A stretch of DNA of 64,000 nt from Chloroflexota bacterium (lineage in GTDB: Bacteria > Chloroflexota > Anaerolineae > Anaerolineales > Villigracilaceae). The position numbers and the translations under genes were made by a program. Location: the NCBI GenBank assembly GCA_016219545.1, contig JACRMH010000025.1, positions 1-64,000 on the forward strand. The letters run 5' to 3'. Below, piece by piece: positions 50,773-58,453 of this stretch. Each line of letters opens with the position of its first letter. Position 1 is the stretch's first letter. The notes beneath the pieces are model-generated. The model was not told the DNA's origin, did not search any database, and saw only the letters and a program-made list of their open reading frames with translations.

Positions 50773-52374
50773 ATGGCCTTCATTAATTCAAAGAACAAAT
50801 TGGTTCAAAAAATCAAGTCAGCATGGGGACAGCCAAAAGACTCATCTTTTGATTTTGATTTAATCGAACATTACTTTAGAAAAAAAAGCAGTCCATCAGC
50901 GCTTCAAGTTATTTCCAATCGAACGATGAATGACATTGATTTCCGTTCGCTCTTTTCCTATGTTGATCGAACAAACTCTAAAATCGGACAGCAATTCCTG
51001 TTTAGCAAATTATTAACCATTGAAAAATCACCAGGGTTTGAACAACAAGAAATCCTTATCGATCATTTCATGAAAAATGAGGGTCAAAGAATAAAATCGC
51101 AGGTAATTCTGTCAGACCTTGGTGATGACAAGTCCCTTTACGTTTCGCATTTGTTTCTTGAGCCATTTGTTGAGCCCCCAAAATATCTTGGCATCATTAA
51201 AGTCTTGTCAGTATTGAGTTTCCTGGCATTAATAGCTACGCTGATCAATTCCAGGATATTTATCTTTTTGGCAGCTTTGCTATTTCTTAATACAGCAATT
51301 CACTATAAATATAAAAAATATACGGAACTGTACTGTAATTCCATTCCCCGATTAATCCTCATATGCAAATGCATAAGAGGATTAATTAAGCTCAACCTGC
51401 CGATCAAACCCAAAGACAGCATATTTTCATCGCTCAAGTCAATCGAGAGATTGAAAAGTCAAATGTCAATTTTTACAATAGAAGCAAATTTCAATTCAGA
51501 TATTGGGTCATCCATAAAATATTTGTTATCAGAATACATCAAGATGTTTTTCCTCCTGGAACCGATAATCGTATTTCATGTTCTAAAAAAACTGGATCAA
51601 AAGAAATCAGACATTCAAAATTTATTTGAATATGTCGGGGAAATTGACAGCATATTATCCATTGCTTCCTTGCGATACGGCTTGGAATACCATTGTATGC
51701 CACATATTCCCGCAAATGATAATCGCATGGTTTTTACTGATCTATACCATCCATTGATTCCTAATTGCATTTCAAATTCTTTGGCCGTCAATTCAAAATC
51801 AATATTATTAACAGGCTCAAATATGTCTGGAAAGTCAACCTTTATCAGGGCCATTGCCATTAACGCACTTTTTGCCCAGACAATCAATACGTGTTTTGCG
51901 TCCAATTTTCGAATTGCGCCTATCAAAATATTCTCAGCCATCAGAATTTCAGACGATTTGCTTTCCAATAAAAGCTATTACTTTGAAGAAGTGCTGGTGA
52001 TAAAAGATATGATTGTTGAAAGCGAAACGGGGCCGGGCAACCTGTTTTTATTGGATGAAATATTCAAAGGAACAAATGCCATTGAAAGAATAGCGTCTGG
52101 AAAAGCAGTGCTTTCTTATCTAAATAAAGGGAATAATGTAGTGTTCGTCTCAACGCATGATATTGAACTTACAGACCTGCTCGCTGATTCCTACGATTTG
52201 TATCATTTTACGGAAGTCATCGAAAATTCCAAAGTAAGTTTCGATTACAAACTGAAACAGGGATACTTAAAGTCAAGAAATGCAATCAGGATTTTGGAAG
52301 TAAATGATTATCCTAAAGAAATCATCAAAGAAGCCAAAGAAATTGCAGAGCAGAGGTCAAAAACGTTGTTATAG
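50773..52374 (+). CDS. Membrane-anchored MutS-family ATPase
   Basis: 533 residues from the ATG at 50773 (AAAGGG about 9 nt upstream; 50767 is an alternative). The C-terminal ~200 residues are the MutS ATPase: Walker A LLTGSNMSGKSTFIRA, then LSNKSYYFEEVLVI, Walker B NLFLLDEIFKGTNAIER and VFVSTHD. The N-terminal half lacks mismatch-recognition domains and has two hydrophobic helices (about 135-180). Base composition is visibly more AT-rich than the flanking genes, suggesting recent transfer. Similar short membrane MutS proteins are known mainly from other phyla. Function unknown. Confidence 0.83.
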   Translation: MAFINSKNKLVQKIKSAWGQPKDSSFDFDLIEHYFRKKSSPSALQVISNRTMNDIDFRSLFSYVDRTNSKIGQQFLFSKLLTIEKSPGFEQQEILIDHFMKNEGQRIKSQVILSDLGDDKSLYVSHLFLEPFVEPPKYLGIIKVLSVLSFLALIATLINSRIFIFLAALLFLNTAIHYKYKKYTELYCNSIPRLILICKCIRGLIKLNLPIKPKDSIFSSLKSIERLKSQMSIFTIEANFNSDIGSSIKYLLSEYIKMFFLLEPIIVFHVLKKLDQKKSDIQNLFEYVGEIDSILSIASLRYGLEYHCMPHIPANDNRMVFTDLYHPLIPNCISNSLAVNSKSILLTGSNMSGKSTFIRAIAINALFAQTINTCFASNFRIAPIKIFSAIRISDDLLSNKSYYFEEVLVIKDMIVESETGPGNLFLLDEIFKGTNAIERIASGKAVLSYLNKGNNVVFVSTHDIELTDLLADSYDLYHFTEVIENSKVSFDYKLKQGYLKSRNAIRILEVNDYPKEIIKEAKEIAEQRSKTLL

Positions 52375-52407
52375 AAGAATCAAACCGCCACTTGCACAAT
52401 GATCACC

Positions 52408-52475
52408 GGCTAAGCAGTTTGCTACGCCCTAGCGCCACAGCCCGCAGGTAAGTCCGCAAACACAAATCGTTAGGC
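52408..52475 (+). other. attC-like inverted-repeat site 1 (degenerate)
   Basis: GGCTAAG (52408) and GTTTGC (52417-52422) on the left face GCAAAC (52456-52461) and GTTAGGC (52469-52475) on the right. GTTAGGC fits the integron core GTTRRRY; the left core differs from the ideal GCCTAAC. Size, about 70 bp, fits attC. No integrase gene is in the window. Confidence 0.35.
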
Positions 52476-52525
52476 GTTAAGTGATTAATACTATTCGCGC
52501 ATCACAATAAAAATCTGGAGGCATT

Positions 52526-52708
52526 ATGTTCAAGCGACGTTTAAGACGCAGTAATCTGGAAGTAAGCGCGATGGAATTAGGGTGTTGGGCAATTGGTGAA
52601 CCTTGGGATCTGCTGAGAGCAGTTAGCACCAAATTTCCCGCAGGTTGGGGAAGGCAAGATTTATCAATATGGAAGTTTATAGACCAGTCTTTAGGAGGTA
52701 GAAAGTGA
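52526..52708 (+). pseudogene. Aldo/keto reductase N-terminal remnant
   Basis: 60 codons with GGAGGC upstream. The first ~28 residues (RRSNLEVSAMELGCWAIGEPW) match the opening of aldo/keto reductases, which are normally about 300 residues. The remaining ~30 residues do not match the family and the frame stops. A truncated gene, not expected to be active. Confidence 0.6.
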
Positions 52709-53625
52709 ATAACCACATAAAACCGGAAGAAAGACAAGATACAAAGAAAAAGAAGCCATTTCACCTTCTGCGGTACTTTACCATCACGAGTCTAATTGCC
52801 TTTGTGTTGGTCGCCGTTTCATTAGTGACATTCTATCGCTAGGTAGCCGTCAATGACCTAATGGAAATTGGGGAATCCAAAAACGTTGCATTAACCCAAA
52901 TCTTTTCAAATGCCATCTGGCCTCAATTTGCGTCCTTTCTTAGTTCGGCATCCGGACTGAGCGCGGAAGAGCTTCGCGCCCACCCTGAAACAGAACACCT
53001 TCGGCAGACTGTCTACGAGGAAATGCGCGGGCTTTCTGTAGTAAGGATCAAGATTTACGATCTTGAAGGGACCGCCATCTTTTCAACGGAAGAAACCCAG
53101 ATCGGTGAAGATCAAAGCAAAGATGACGGTTTTCTCACTGCGCTCAACGGCGGTGTAATCAGCGAATTAACTCACAGGGATACTATGAATACTTTTGACA
53201 GCCAGATCGAGAATCGTGATGTGATCTCAAGTTACATCCCCATTCGACATGGAGACTCTGGTGTGGTGGGAGTATTTGAAGTTTACGACGATGTAACTCC
53301 CTTGCTGGTAAAAATATCAACTGCCCAAAGGAATATTGCTGTCGGGGTGGTTGTGATCTTAACCCTTTTATATGGCATATTATTCTTCCTTGTAAGACGA
53401 GCGGACAATCTAATTAAGCAGCAATTTGTCGAGCAACAACAGTCCGAGGAGGAAATAAAGAAAGCATATAACAGGGAAGAAAATGTTAACGAGTTCTTCC
53501 ATTTCACGTTATTGAATTTGATCGAATATGTTAATCGCGGCACTGAAAAGGCGGAACTCCTCACATATCTTAAACAAATAAAACAGCAATTCGATGACTT
53601 AAAATATTGGATCCCAAAAAACTGA
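52705..53625 (+). pseudogene. Two-helix membrane sensor gene interrupted by an in-frame TAG
   Basis: A GTG at 52705 with an excellent TAGGAGGT Shine-Dalgarno opens a frame encoding a basic start and a membrane helix (about 23-43). It is broken by TAG at 52840-52842, then continues in the same frame without further stops to 53625. The downstream part (ATG at 52861, 254 residues) has an extracytoplasmic domain, a second helix (IAVGVVVILTLLYGILFFLV) and a coiled-coil tail, but no kinase, cyclase or GGDEF output domain. A C-to-T change turning CAG into TAG would explain the break. Either a decayed sensor, a sequencing error or a read-through stop. Confidence 0.65.
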
Positions 53626-53662
53626 CAAGTCACCCCTGACAAATATACATGCAAGGTGAATT

Positions 53663-53739
53663 CGGTTGAGCGCAATGCGATATCTAGAATATAGAGTCAA
53701 TGCCTGCCCATATTTGTCCATTGGCGCAAACCGTTGGGT
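53663..53739 (+). other. attC-like inverted-repeat site 2 (degenerate)
   Basis: CGGTTGAGCGCAATG (53663-53677) is complemented imperfectly by CATTGGCGCAAACCG (53719-53733), overlapped by GTTGGGT (53733-53739), which fits GTTRRRY. No clear left core is seen. It lies between the broken sensor gene and the methyltransferase. Confidence 0.3.
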
Positions 53740-53765
53740 GTTTGATCAACAAAAGGATTTGAATT

Positions 53766-54386
53766 ATGAAGTCCTACAATGAAATGATCGAAGAGAAATA
53801 TAAAGGGATTTCAAAGATCCCGGAAGCTTTGTTGGGTTTTACAACCCCAATTAGACAAAGTGCAATTACGCAGCTAAACCTAGCCTATGGTTCATCGGTA
53901 ATAGATGTTGGATGTGGTACGGGAGCAAGCTTCCTTTACCTGGAAAAAATTATTGGCGAAAGCGGAAATATCTTGGGGGTTGAGCCGAGCAAAAGTATGA
54001 TCGCCGTCGCCAACAATCGGGTAACAAACAATGGGTGGAAAAATGTCACGCTTTGCGAAAACACAATAGAGAAAATCGAAACCGGCGAAAAATTTGACGG
54101 CGCTTTGCTGTTTGCAATGCACGATGTATTCAACTCGCTCGAAGGGATAAAAAAGATTTATTCACTTCTAAAAGTTGATGCGCGGATTGTATGCGTGGGA
54201 CCAAAGACTCAGGAAAAAGGTCTCATGAAATTACTCAACCCAATGCTGCATTTGTTGTTCAAAAGAATGGCTCTTTCGCAAAACAACAAAGATAAGCCAT
54301 GGCGTTTGGTAGAAAGTGTCTTCACGACTGAAAAGATCATCCATGAGAAGCACGGTTTGATCTTTATATATATTGGCCGTAGATAA
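53766..54386 (+). CDS. Class I SAM-dependent methyltransferase
   Basis: 206 residues. SAM-binding motif I SVIDVGCGTGASFLYLEK, an acidic ribose-binding turn in GVEPSKSM, and motif IV FDGALLFAMHDVFNSL. The substrate cannot be told; it resembles small-molecule or quinone-type methyltransferases of the UbiE group. Moderately AT-rich like the MutS-like gene, and follows an attC-like repeat, so it may belong to the same acquired segment. Confidence 0.85.
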   Translation: MKSYNEMIEEKYKGISKIPEALLGFTTPIRQSAITQLNLAYGSSVIDVGCGTGASFLYLEKIIGESGNILGVEPSKSMIAVANNRVTNNGWKNVTLCENTIEKIETGEKFDGALLFAMHDVFNSLEGIKKIYSLLKVDARIVCVGPKTQEKGLMKLLNPMLHLLFKRMALSQNNKDKPWRLVESVFTTEKIIHEKHGLIFIYIGRR

Positions 54387-54568
54387 TGGTTTTTTTATCC
54401 TTCGTGTTGCGTCGAAAATAACAAAGCATGTGACCAGCTTAAGGTACGGCGCAAGCATTTACATAGTATCGCATAATTTGGTAAACATAAGTTGCGTTTT
54501 TTACTCGCAATTTTCAACAAAAATTTACTTATTTATGAGACAAGCGATAGGCGGTTATAATCCGTCCC

Positions 54569-54898
54569 ATGAACAATTGGAACCTTCAACTAAAACAAGA
54601 ATTTGAAAAGGCCCAACAGGCCCGCGTGAACAAGAATGAGGGGCAGGCACGTGTCTGTGCGCGGCGGGCAGCGGGTATTGCGATACGGGAATACTTGAAC
54701 CGCAAAGGGACTCAAGTGCCAAGCATGAGCGCTTATGATCTGTTGAACCTGCTAAAGGAAGATCCGCTCGTTCCAGACGACATGCAAGTGATCGTTGACC
54801 ATTTGACCGTGCGTGTCACCGAAGATTTCGCCCTGCCATTCGATGCAGACTTGATCGCCGAGTCACGGACATTATGTAACTGGCTGACTGCTTCTTAA
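54569..54898 (+). CDS. Small helical protein, possibly HEPN-like
   Basis: 109 residues, mostly helical and soluble. The stretch KNEGQARVCARRAAGIAIREYL resembles the first helices of HEPN-type domains, but the catalytic RxxxxH motif is not seen. No firm family. TATAAT at 54556-54561 lies 7 bp before the ATG, implying a leaderless transcript. A strong terminator follows. Confidence 0.7.
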   Translation: MNNWNLQLKQEFEKAQQARVNKNEGQARVCARRAAGIAIREYLNRKGTQVPSMSAYDLLNLLKEDPLVPDDMQVIVDHLTVRVTEDFALPFDADLIAESRTLCNWLTAS

Positions 54899-54901
54899 AC
54901 A

Positions 54902-54940
54902 AAAAGATCCTAAAGGTTTTAGAAACCTTTAGGATCTTTT
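54902..54940. terminator. Strong bidirectional terminator
   Basis: AAAAGATCCTAAAGGTTT / AAACCTTTAGGATCTTTT, a perfect 18-bp stem around TAG, between converging genes. Confidence 0.95.
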
Positions 54941-54951
54941 CCAATAACAAC

Positions 54952-55227
54952 TTACATCGGACTTCTACGCCCAACCAGATAATAGAACGCGCGCGCAAGT
55001 GTAACGAGCAGCATCATCCCTGAAAGGACGCCTCCAAACACAAGGAACAACCTGCGCCAATCGTTGAATCTCAAAACGATCTCGTCACGTGCCGGCATGT
55101 GGATGCGCTCTTTCAGGCGCAGAACGATCTCCTTCGTAGGCCGGACCGGCTTCAACGTCACAGCCAGATGCGATTCAAGGGCTTCCAATTCTTCTTCAGG
55201 GGTGATTATCTTCTTACGCTTCGTCAT
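54952..55227 (-). CDS. Small single-helix membrane protein in the ECF sigma/DegV operon
   Basis: 91 residues: a charged N-terminal half (about 1-57) and one membrane helix (about 60-83) with a short basic tail. No cysteines or zinc motif of a classic anti-sigma factor. Being third in an operon with an ECF sigma factor, it may regulate that sigma factor, but this is inferred from position only. Confidence 0.7.
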   Translation of the reverse strand: MTKRKKIITPEEELEALESHLAVTLKPVRPTKEIVLRLKERIHMPARDEIVLRFNDWRRLFLVFGGVLSGMMLLVTLARAFYYLVGRRSPM

Positions 55228-55233
55228 TCTTAC

Positions 55234-56079
55234 CTATTCTACGGGATATAAAACCAGACCTACCGTGCCGGGACCAAAATTAATGGCGAGGGAAATTGAG
55301 AGATCGGTCAGCTCAGCACTTTTTACATTGAAATTCTTTTTCGCATCTTCCATCAAAGCTTTGCCAGACTCAAGATCGCGTGCGTGGACAATGCCAAGAT
55401 GCACAGGTTTGTCGCCGACCAACTCCTTGCCAAGCGCAATGGCGCGGGTAAGGGCGGCTTTGCGAGTGCGGACCTTATCAACCGTCTCAACCAATCCATC
55501 TTTCAGCAGGGCAATGGGTTTGAGGTTCAACATGGAGGCAAGCGAGGCTGAGAGTGCGCCAACACGGCCGCTTCGACGCGCATATTCCAACGTATCGAGC
55601 GTGAGGATGATAAAGACCTTGGAGCGGAGCGACTCAAGGTGGTGAACGATTTCATCCACGCTTTTGCCGGCGCTTTCCATTTCACGCGCGGTGCGGCACA
55701 TGAAGGCAGTGCCCATCGAGCCGCCAAGGGAATCAAAAGTGATCACATTATAGGTGCCCTTCAATTCTTCTGCCGCGGCGACTGCGGAAGCGTAAGTTCC
55801 GGAAAGCTTGCTGGTAATGTGGATCGAAAGGATGGTTTCACCGGGCTTATAGTTCTTCTTATAGAATTCCACAAACTGGTGGGGTGAAGGCTGGGATGTT
55901 TTCGGGAACGGGTTGGACTTATCATCAACCAGCTTATAAAACGCATTCATATCCAGATCAACATTTTGGATGTAAGTCTTTTCGCCGAAATGCACATTAA
56001 TGGGAATAACTTTTAGATCGTATTTTTCCGCCCAGCCAGAGGGCAGATCAACAGCGCCATCCACTACAATTCTCATCAT
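55234..56079 (-). CDS. DegV family fatty-acid-binding protein
   Basis: 281 residues. DegV features: IPINVHFGEKTY near the N-terminus, PKTSQPSPHQF, ILSIHITSKLSGTYASA, and the SLGGSMG segment. DegV-family proteins bind a fatty acid and some (FakB) deliver it to a fatty acid kinase. No FakA kinase gene is in the window. AAGGAG precedes the start; 3 bp after the sigma factor stop and 6 bp before the small membrane protein. Confidence 0.9.
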   Translation of the reverse strand: MMRIVVDGAVDLPSGWAEKYDLKVIPINVHFGEKTYIQNVDLDMNAFYKLVDDKSNPFPKTSQPSPHQFVEFYKKNYKPGETILSIHITSKLSGTYASAVAAAEELKGTYNVITFDSLGGSMGTAFMCRTAREMESAGKSVDEIVHHLESLRSKVFIILTLDTLEYARRSGRVGALSASLASMLNLKPIALLKDGLVETVDKVRTRKAALTRAIALGKELVGDKPVHLGIVHARDLESGKALMEDAKKNFNVKSAELTDLSISLAINFGPGTVGLVLYPVE

Positions 56080-56082
56080 GTT

Positions 56083-56655
56083 CTATTCTCCTTCAAGGTT
56101 TAGGTTTTGATCTTCCAACTGGTCCCGCAGCGCCAAAAGAGTTCGATGATACAGACTCTTTACCGCGCCTTCACTTCTACCCATGATCGCGCCGATCTCG
56201 GCATTGGACATATCCTCAACAAACTTCAGGATCAACAGGTTCTGTCTTTCGGCAGGCAGTTTTCGGATCATCTTCAGCAGTGCATCCTGTTCCTGTGACC
56301 GAACCAGATTTCTCTCTGGATGGTCGCCCTTCGTTGGAAGGATGGGCAGGTCATCCAAAGGTATTTCCTGCTTGCGGCTACGGTCACGGTGCCAGTTCGC
56401 AACAAGGTTGTGAGCAATACGATACAACCAGGCAGAGAACGGAACACCACGGTCTGTATATTTTTGAATATGGTTCATTGCCCGTTGGAACACGCGAGCG
56501 GTGAGATCCTCGGCATCATGTGTATTCCCAGTGCGGTAATACACATAGTTAAAGATGCGTTCCACATAACGTTCGTAAAGCTGACCGAAAGCAAAACGGT
56601 CACCTTGTGAAGCGAGTATAAGAATCTCTTCTTCGTTGAATTCCAATTCCGGCAA
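56083..56655 (-). CDS. ECF-type RNA polymerase sigma factor
   Basis: 190 residues from a TTG at 56655. All upstream in-frame starts are also non-ATG; this one has TAAGG 8 nt upstream, follows an extended -10 promoter and hairpin, and gives a normal ECF length. Region 2: FGQLYERYVERIFNYVYYRTGNTHDAEDLTARVF in broken form, then FSAWLYRIAHNLVANWHRDRSR. Region 4: LILKFVEDMSNAEIGAIMGRSEGAVKSLYHRTL. It would direct polymerase to a stress or envelope regulon. A longer reading to a TTG at 56772 is possible. Confidence 0.87.
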   Translation of the reverse strand: MPELEFNEEEILILASQGDRFAFGQLYERYVERIFNYVYYRTGNTHDAEDLTARVFQRAMNHIQKYTDRGVPFSAWLYRIAHNLVANWHRDRSRKQEIPLDDLPILPTKGDHPERNLVRSQEQDALLKMIRKLPAERQNLLILKFVEDMSNAEIGAIMGRSEGAVKSLYHRTLLALRDQLEDQNLNLEGE

Positions 56656-56668
56656 GTTTAAAACCTTA

Positions 56669-56698
56669 CCGGCGGGCTGCAAAATATAACCCCGCCGG
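56669..56698 (-). promoter_or_regulatory. GC-rich hairpin in the ECF sigma leader
   Basis: CCGGCGGG / CCCGCCGG, perfect 8-bp arms with a 14-base AT-rich loop. On the minus strand it lies between an extended -10 (TGTTATACT, about 56718-56726) and the proposed TTG start, where it could control translation. Confidence 0.5.
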
Positions 56699-56812
56699 AT
56701 TTGAGAAGTTGCACTGAGTATAACATGCGCACAGATGACACTATTTCCATCTTGACGAAACGAATCGAACAATGACGCATCAACAAAATGACATCACCCT
56801 GACAAACTGGAA

Positions 56813-58294
56813 TTACATTTTCTCCAAAACTTCAATTGCGTTTTTGATCCGCGCCAGACACTTCTCTCGGCCAATGATCTCCATTGTCTCAAATAAAGGA
56901 GGACTGACTTTTTGCCCCGTAGTGGCTACCCGCAAGTTTCCGAAGACTTGATTTGCATTCAATCCTGACTCCTCAACATAGGCTCGCAATGGAGGCTCGC
57001 ATCTTTCGTGACTGATATCTGGTTGCGCCAAAAGGATTTGGTACACCCTTTGAGCAACAGCCGCCGACTGCTTCGCATCCAATCCCTTTGCAATGAGATC
57101 TTCAGGCGCGGGAGTTACATCATCCTTGAAGAAGAAACTGCCAAACGAAAGACAATCATCCAATGTGACAAGCCGTTCGCGCAGTAATGGCACAACCTTC
57201 AGCAGGACATCGTCGCTGACGTTGAGTCCCTCACGGGTGAAATAAGGCTTGATACGCCCGGCCAAGTCCTCGGTTGTAAAGAGGCGGATATGCGTTGCGT
57301 TGAAATGATCCAGCTTTTGAAAGTTGATAGCGGCCGGTGAAGGAGTCAAATGGTCAATGCTGAATCTTTCTATCATCTGATCCAGATTCATCACATCATC
57401 CTCGGCAACCCCCCACCCCATCAGCGCAACCCAATTGTTGACGCCTTCCGGCGTAAAGCCCAACTCATTCATGTCTTTGATAAAGACGGAATAGCCTTCG
57501 CTCGCGGCAAGCGTTGTATCACGTTTGCTGAGCTTGCCCTTACCACTGGGCTTGAGAAAAACAGATAGATGCACCCAAACCGGTTCTTCCCAGCCAAATG
57601 CACGGACAATGTTCACATGCAAAGGAAAGGTGCCCAACCATTCAGAGCCGCGCAAGACATGGGTAATTTGCATTTCGTGATCGTCCACCGTTGCGGCAAA
57701 ATGATATGTTGGCAACCCATCTGACTTCATCAATATATAATCGTTGAGTTGTGCATTCTCAGTGACAATATCGCCGCGCACATGGTCGTGAGCGATGGTG
57801 ACACCTTCCTTCGGCATTTTGAACCGGATGGTATATTTTTCACCGTTCGCAATTCTGCGCGCGGCCTCACCGGGGTCAATGTTGCGACAAGTCCCGTCAT
57901 AATGCGGATTCTCCTTGCGCTTCATTTGCTCCTGCTTTACTTTTTCCAAATGATCGGCTGTACAGAAACAGGGATAGGCACTCCCATTTCCCACAAGGGT
58001 TTTTGAATGATGCATATAAATCTCGCGCCGTTCTGTTTGACGGTATGGACCGAACTTTCCGCCAATGTCGGGGCCCTCATCATATTGAAGACCCAGCCAG
58101 CGCAGTCCGTCAAATATTTCCTGTTCTGTACCGGGGACAGTTCGTTTAAGATCGGTGTCTTCAATACGTAAGACAAATTGTCCGCCCGTTTTTTTTGCGA
58201 GCAGATAATCATAAAGCGCAACACGCGCTGTGGCCAAATGAGCGTGCCCCGTTGGGGAGGGCGCAACACGAGTTCGAGCAGGTTTGATGGACAA
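56813..58294 (-). CDS. gltX: Glutamyl-tRNA synthetase
   Basis: 493 residues, class I synthetase. The HIGH-type motif is in VAPSPTGHAHLATARVAL and the KMSKS-type motif is GKLSKRD. PCFCTADHLEKV and HVLRGSEWLGTFP are typical of GluRS. It charges tRNA-Glu. The start is TTG, with AAGGAG 8 nt upstream. A palindromic repeat fills the gap to rodA downstream. Confidence 0.94.
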   Translation of the reverse strand: MSIKPARTRVAPSPTGHAHLATARVALYDYLLAKKTGGQFVLRIEDTDLKRTVPGTEQEIFDGLRWLGLQYDEGPDIGGKFGPYRQTERREIYMHHSKTLVGNGSAYPCFCTADHLEKVKQEQMKRKENPHYDGTCRNIDPGEAARRIANGEKYTIRFKMPKEGVTIAHDHVRGDIVTENAQLNDYILMKSDGLPTYHFAATVDDHEMQITHVLRGSEWLGTFPLHVNIVRAFGWEEPVWVHLSVFLKPSGKGKLSKRDTTLAASEGYSVFIKDMNELGFTPEGVNNWVALMGWGVAEDDVMNLDQMIERFSIDHLTPSPAAINFQKLDHFNATHIRLFTTEDLAGRIKPYFTREGLNVSDDVLLKVVPLLRERLVTLDDCLSFGSFFFKDDVTPAPEDLIAKGLDAKQSAAVAQRVYQILLAQPDISHERCEPPLRAYVEESGLNANQVFGNLRVATTGQKVSPPLFETMEIIGREKCLARIKNAIEVLEKM

Positions 58295-58318
58295 TGGAAA
58301 TACTCCTTAATGTATTGC

Positions 58319-58443
58319 CGTCATTGCGAGGAGGGCTATAGCCCAGCGAAGCAACCTCAGTTACACAAAAGATTGCTCACCTGCACTGCACCAAACGCAG
58401 TGCGGTGCAAGTGTCGGGCGTAAACCATCGCGCTCGCAATGAC
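58319..58443. repeat. Dispersed palindromic element, copy 3, with an inner extra hairpin
   Basis: 125 bp bounded by CGTCATTGCGAG / CTCGCAATGAC, with inner GAAGCAAC and GATTGCTCAC. An added segment CACTGCACC ... GGTGCAAGTG forms a second hairpin. It lies between gltX and rodA. Confidence 0.8.
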
Positions 58444-58453
58444 AAAATAATAT

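Noticed and set aside
52477..52764. 95-codon minus-strand frame over the aldo/keto reductase remnant
   Set aside because: It is the complement of the remnant and of the next gene's start; no features of its own.
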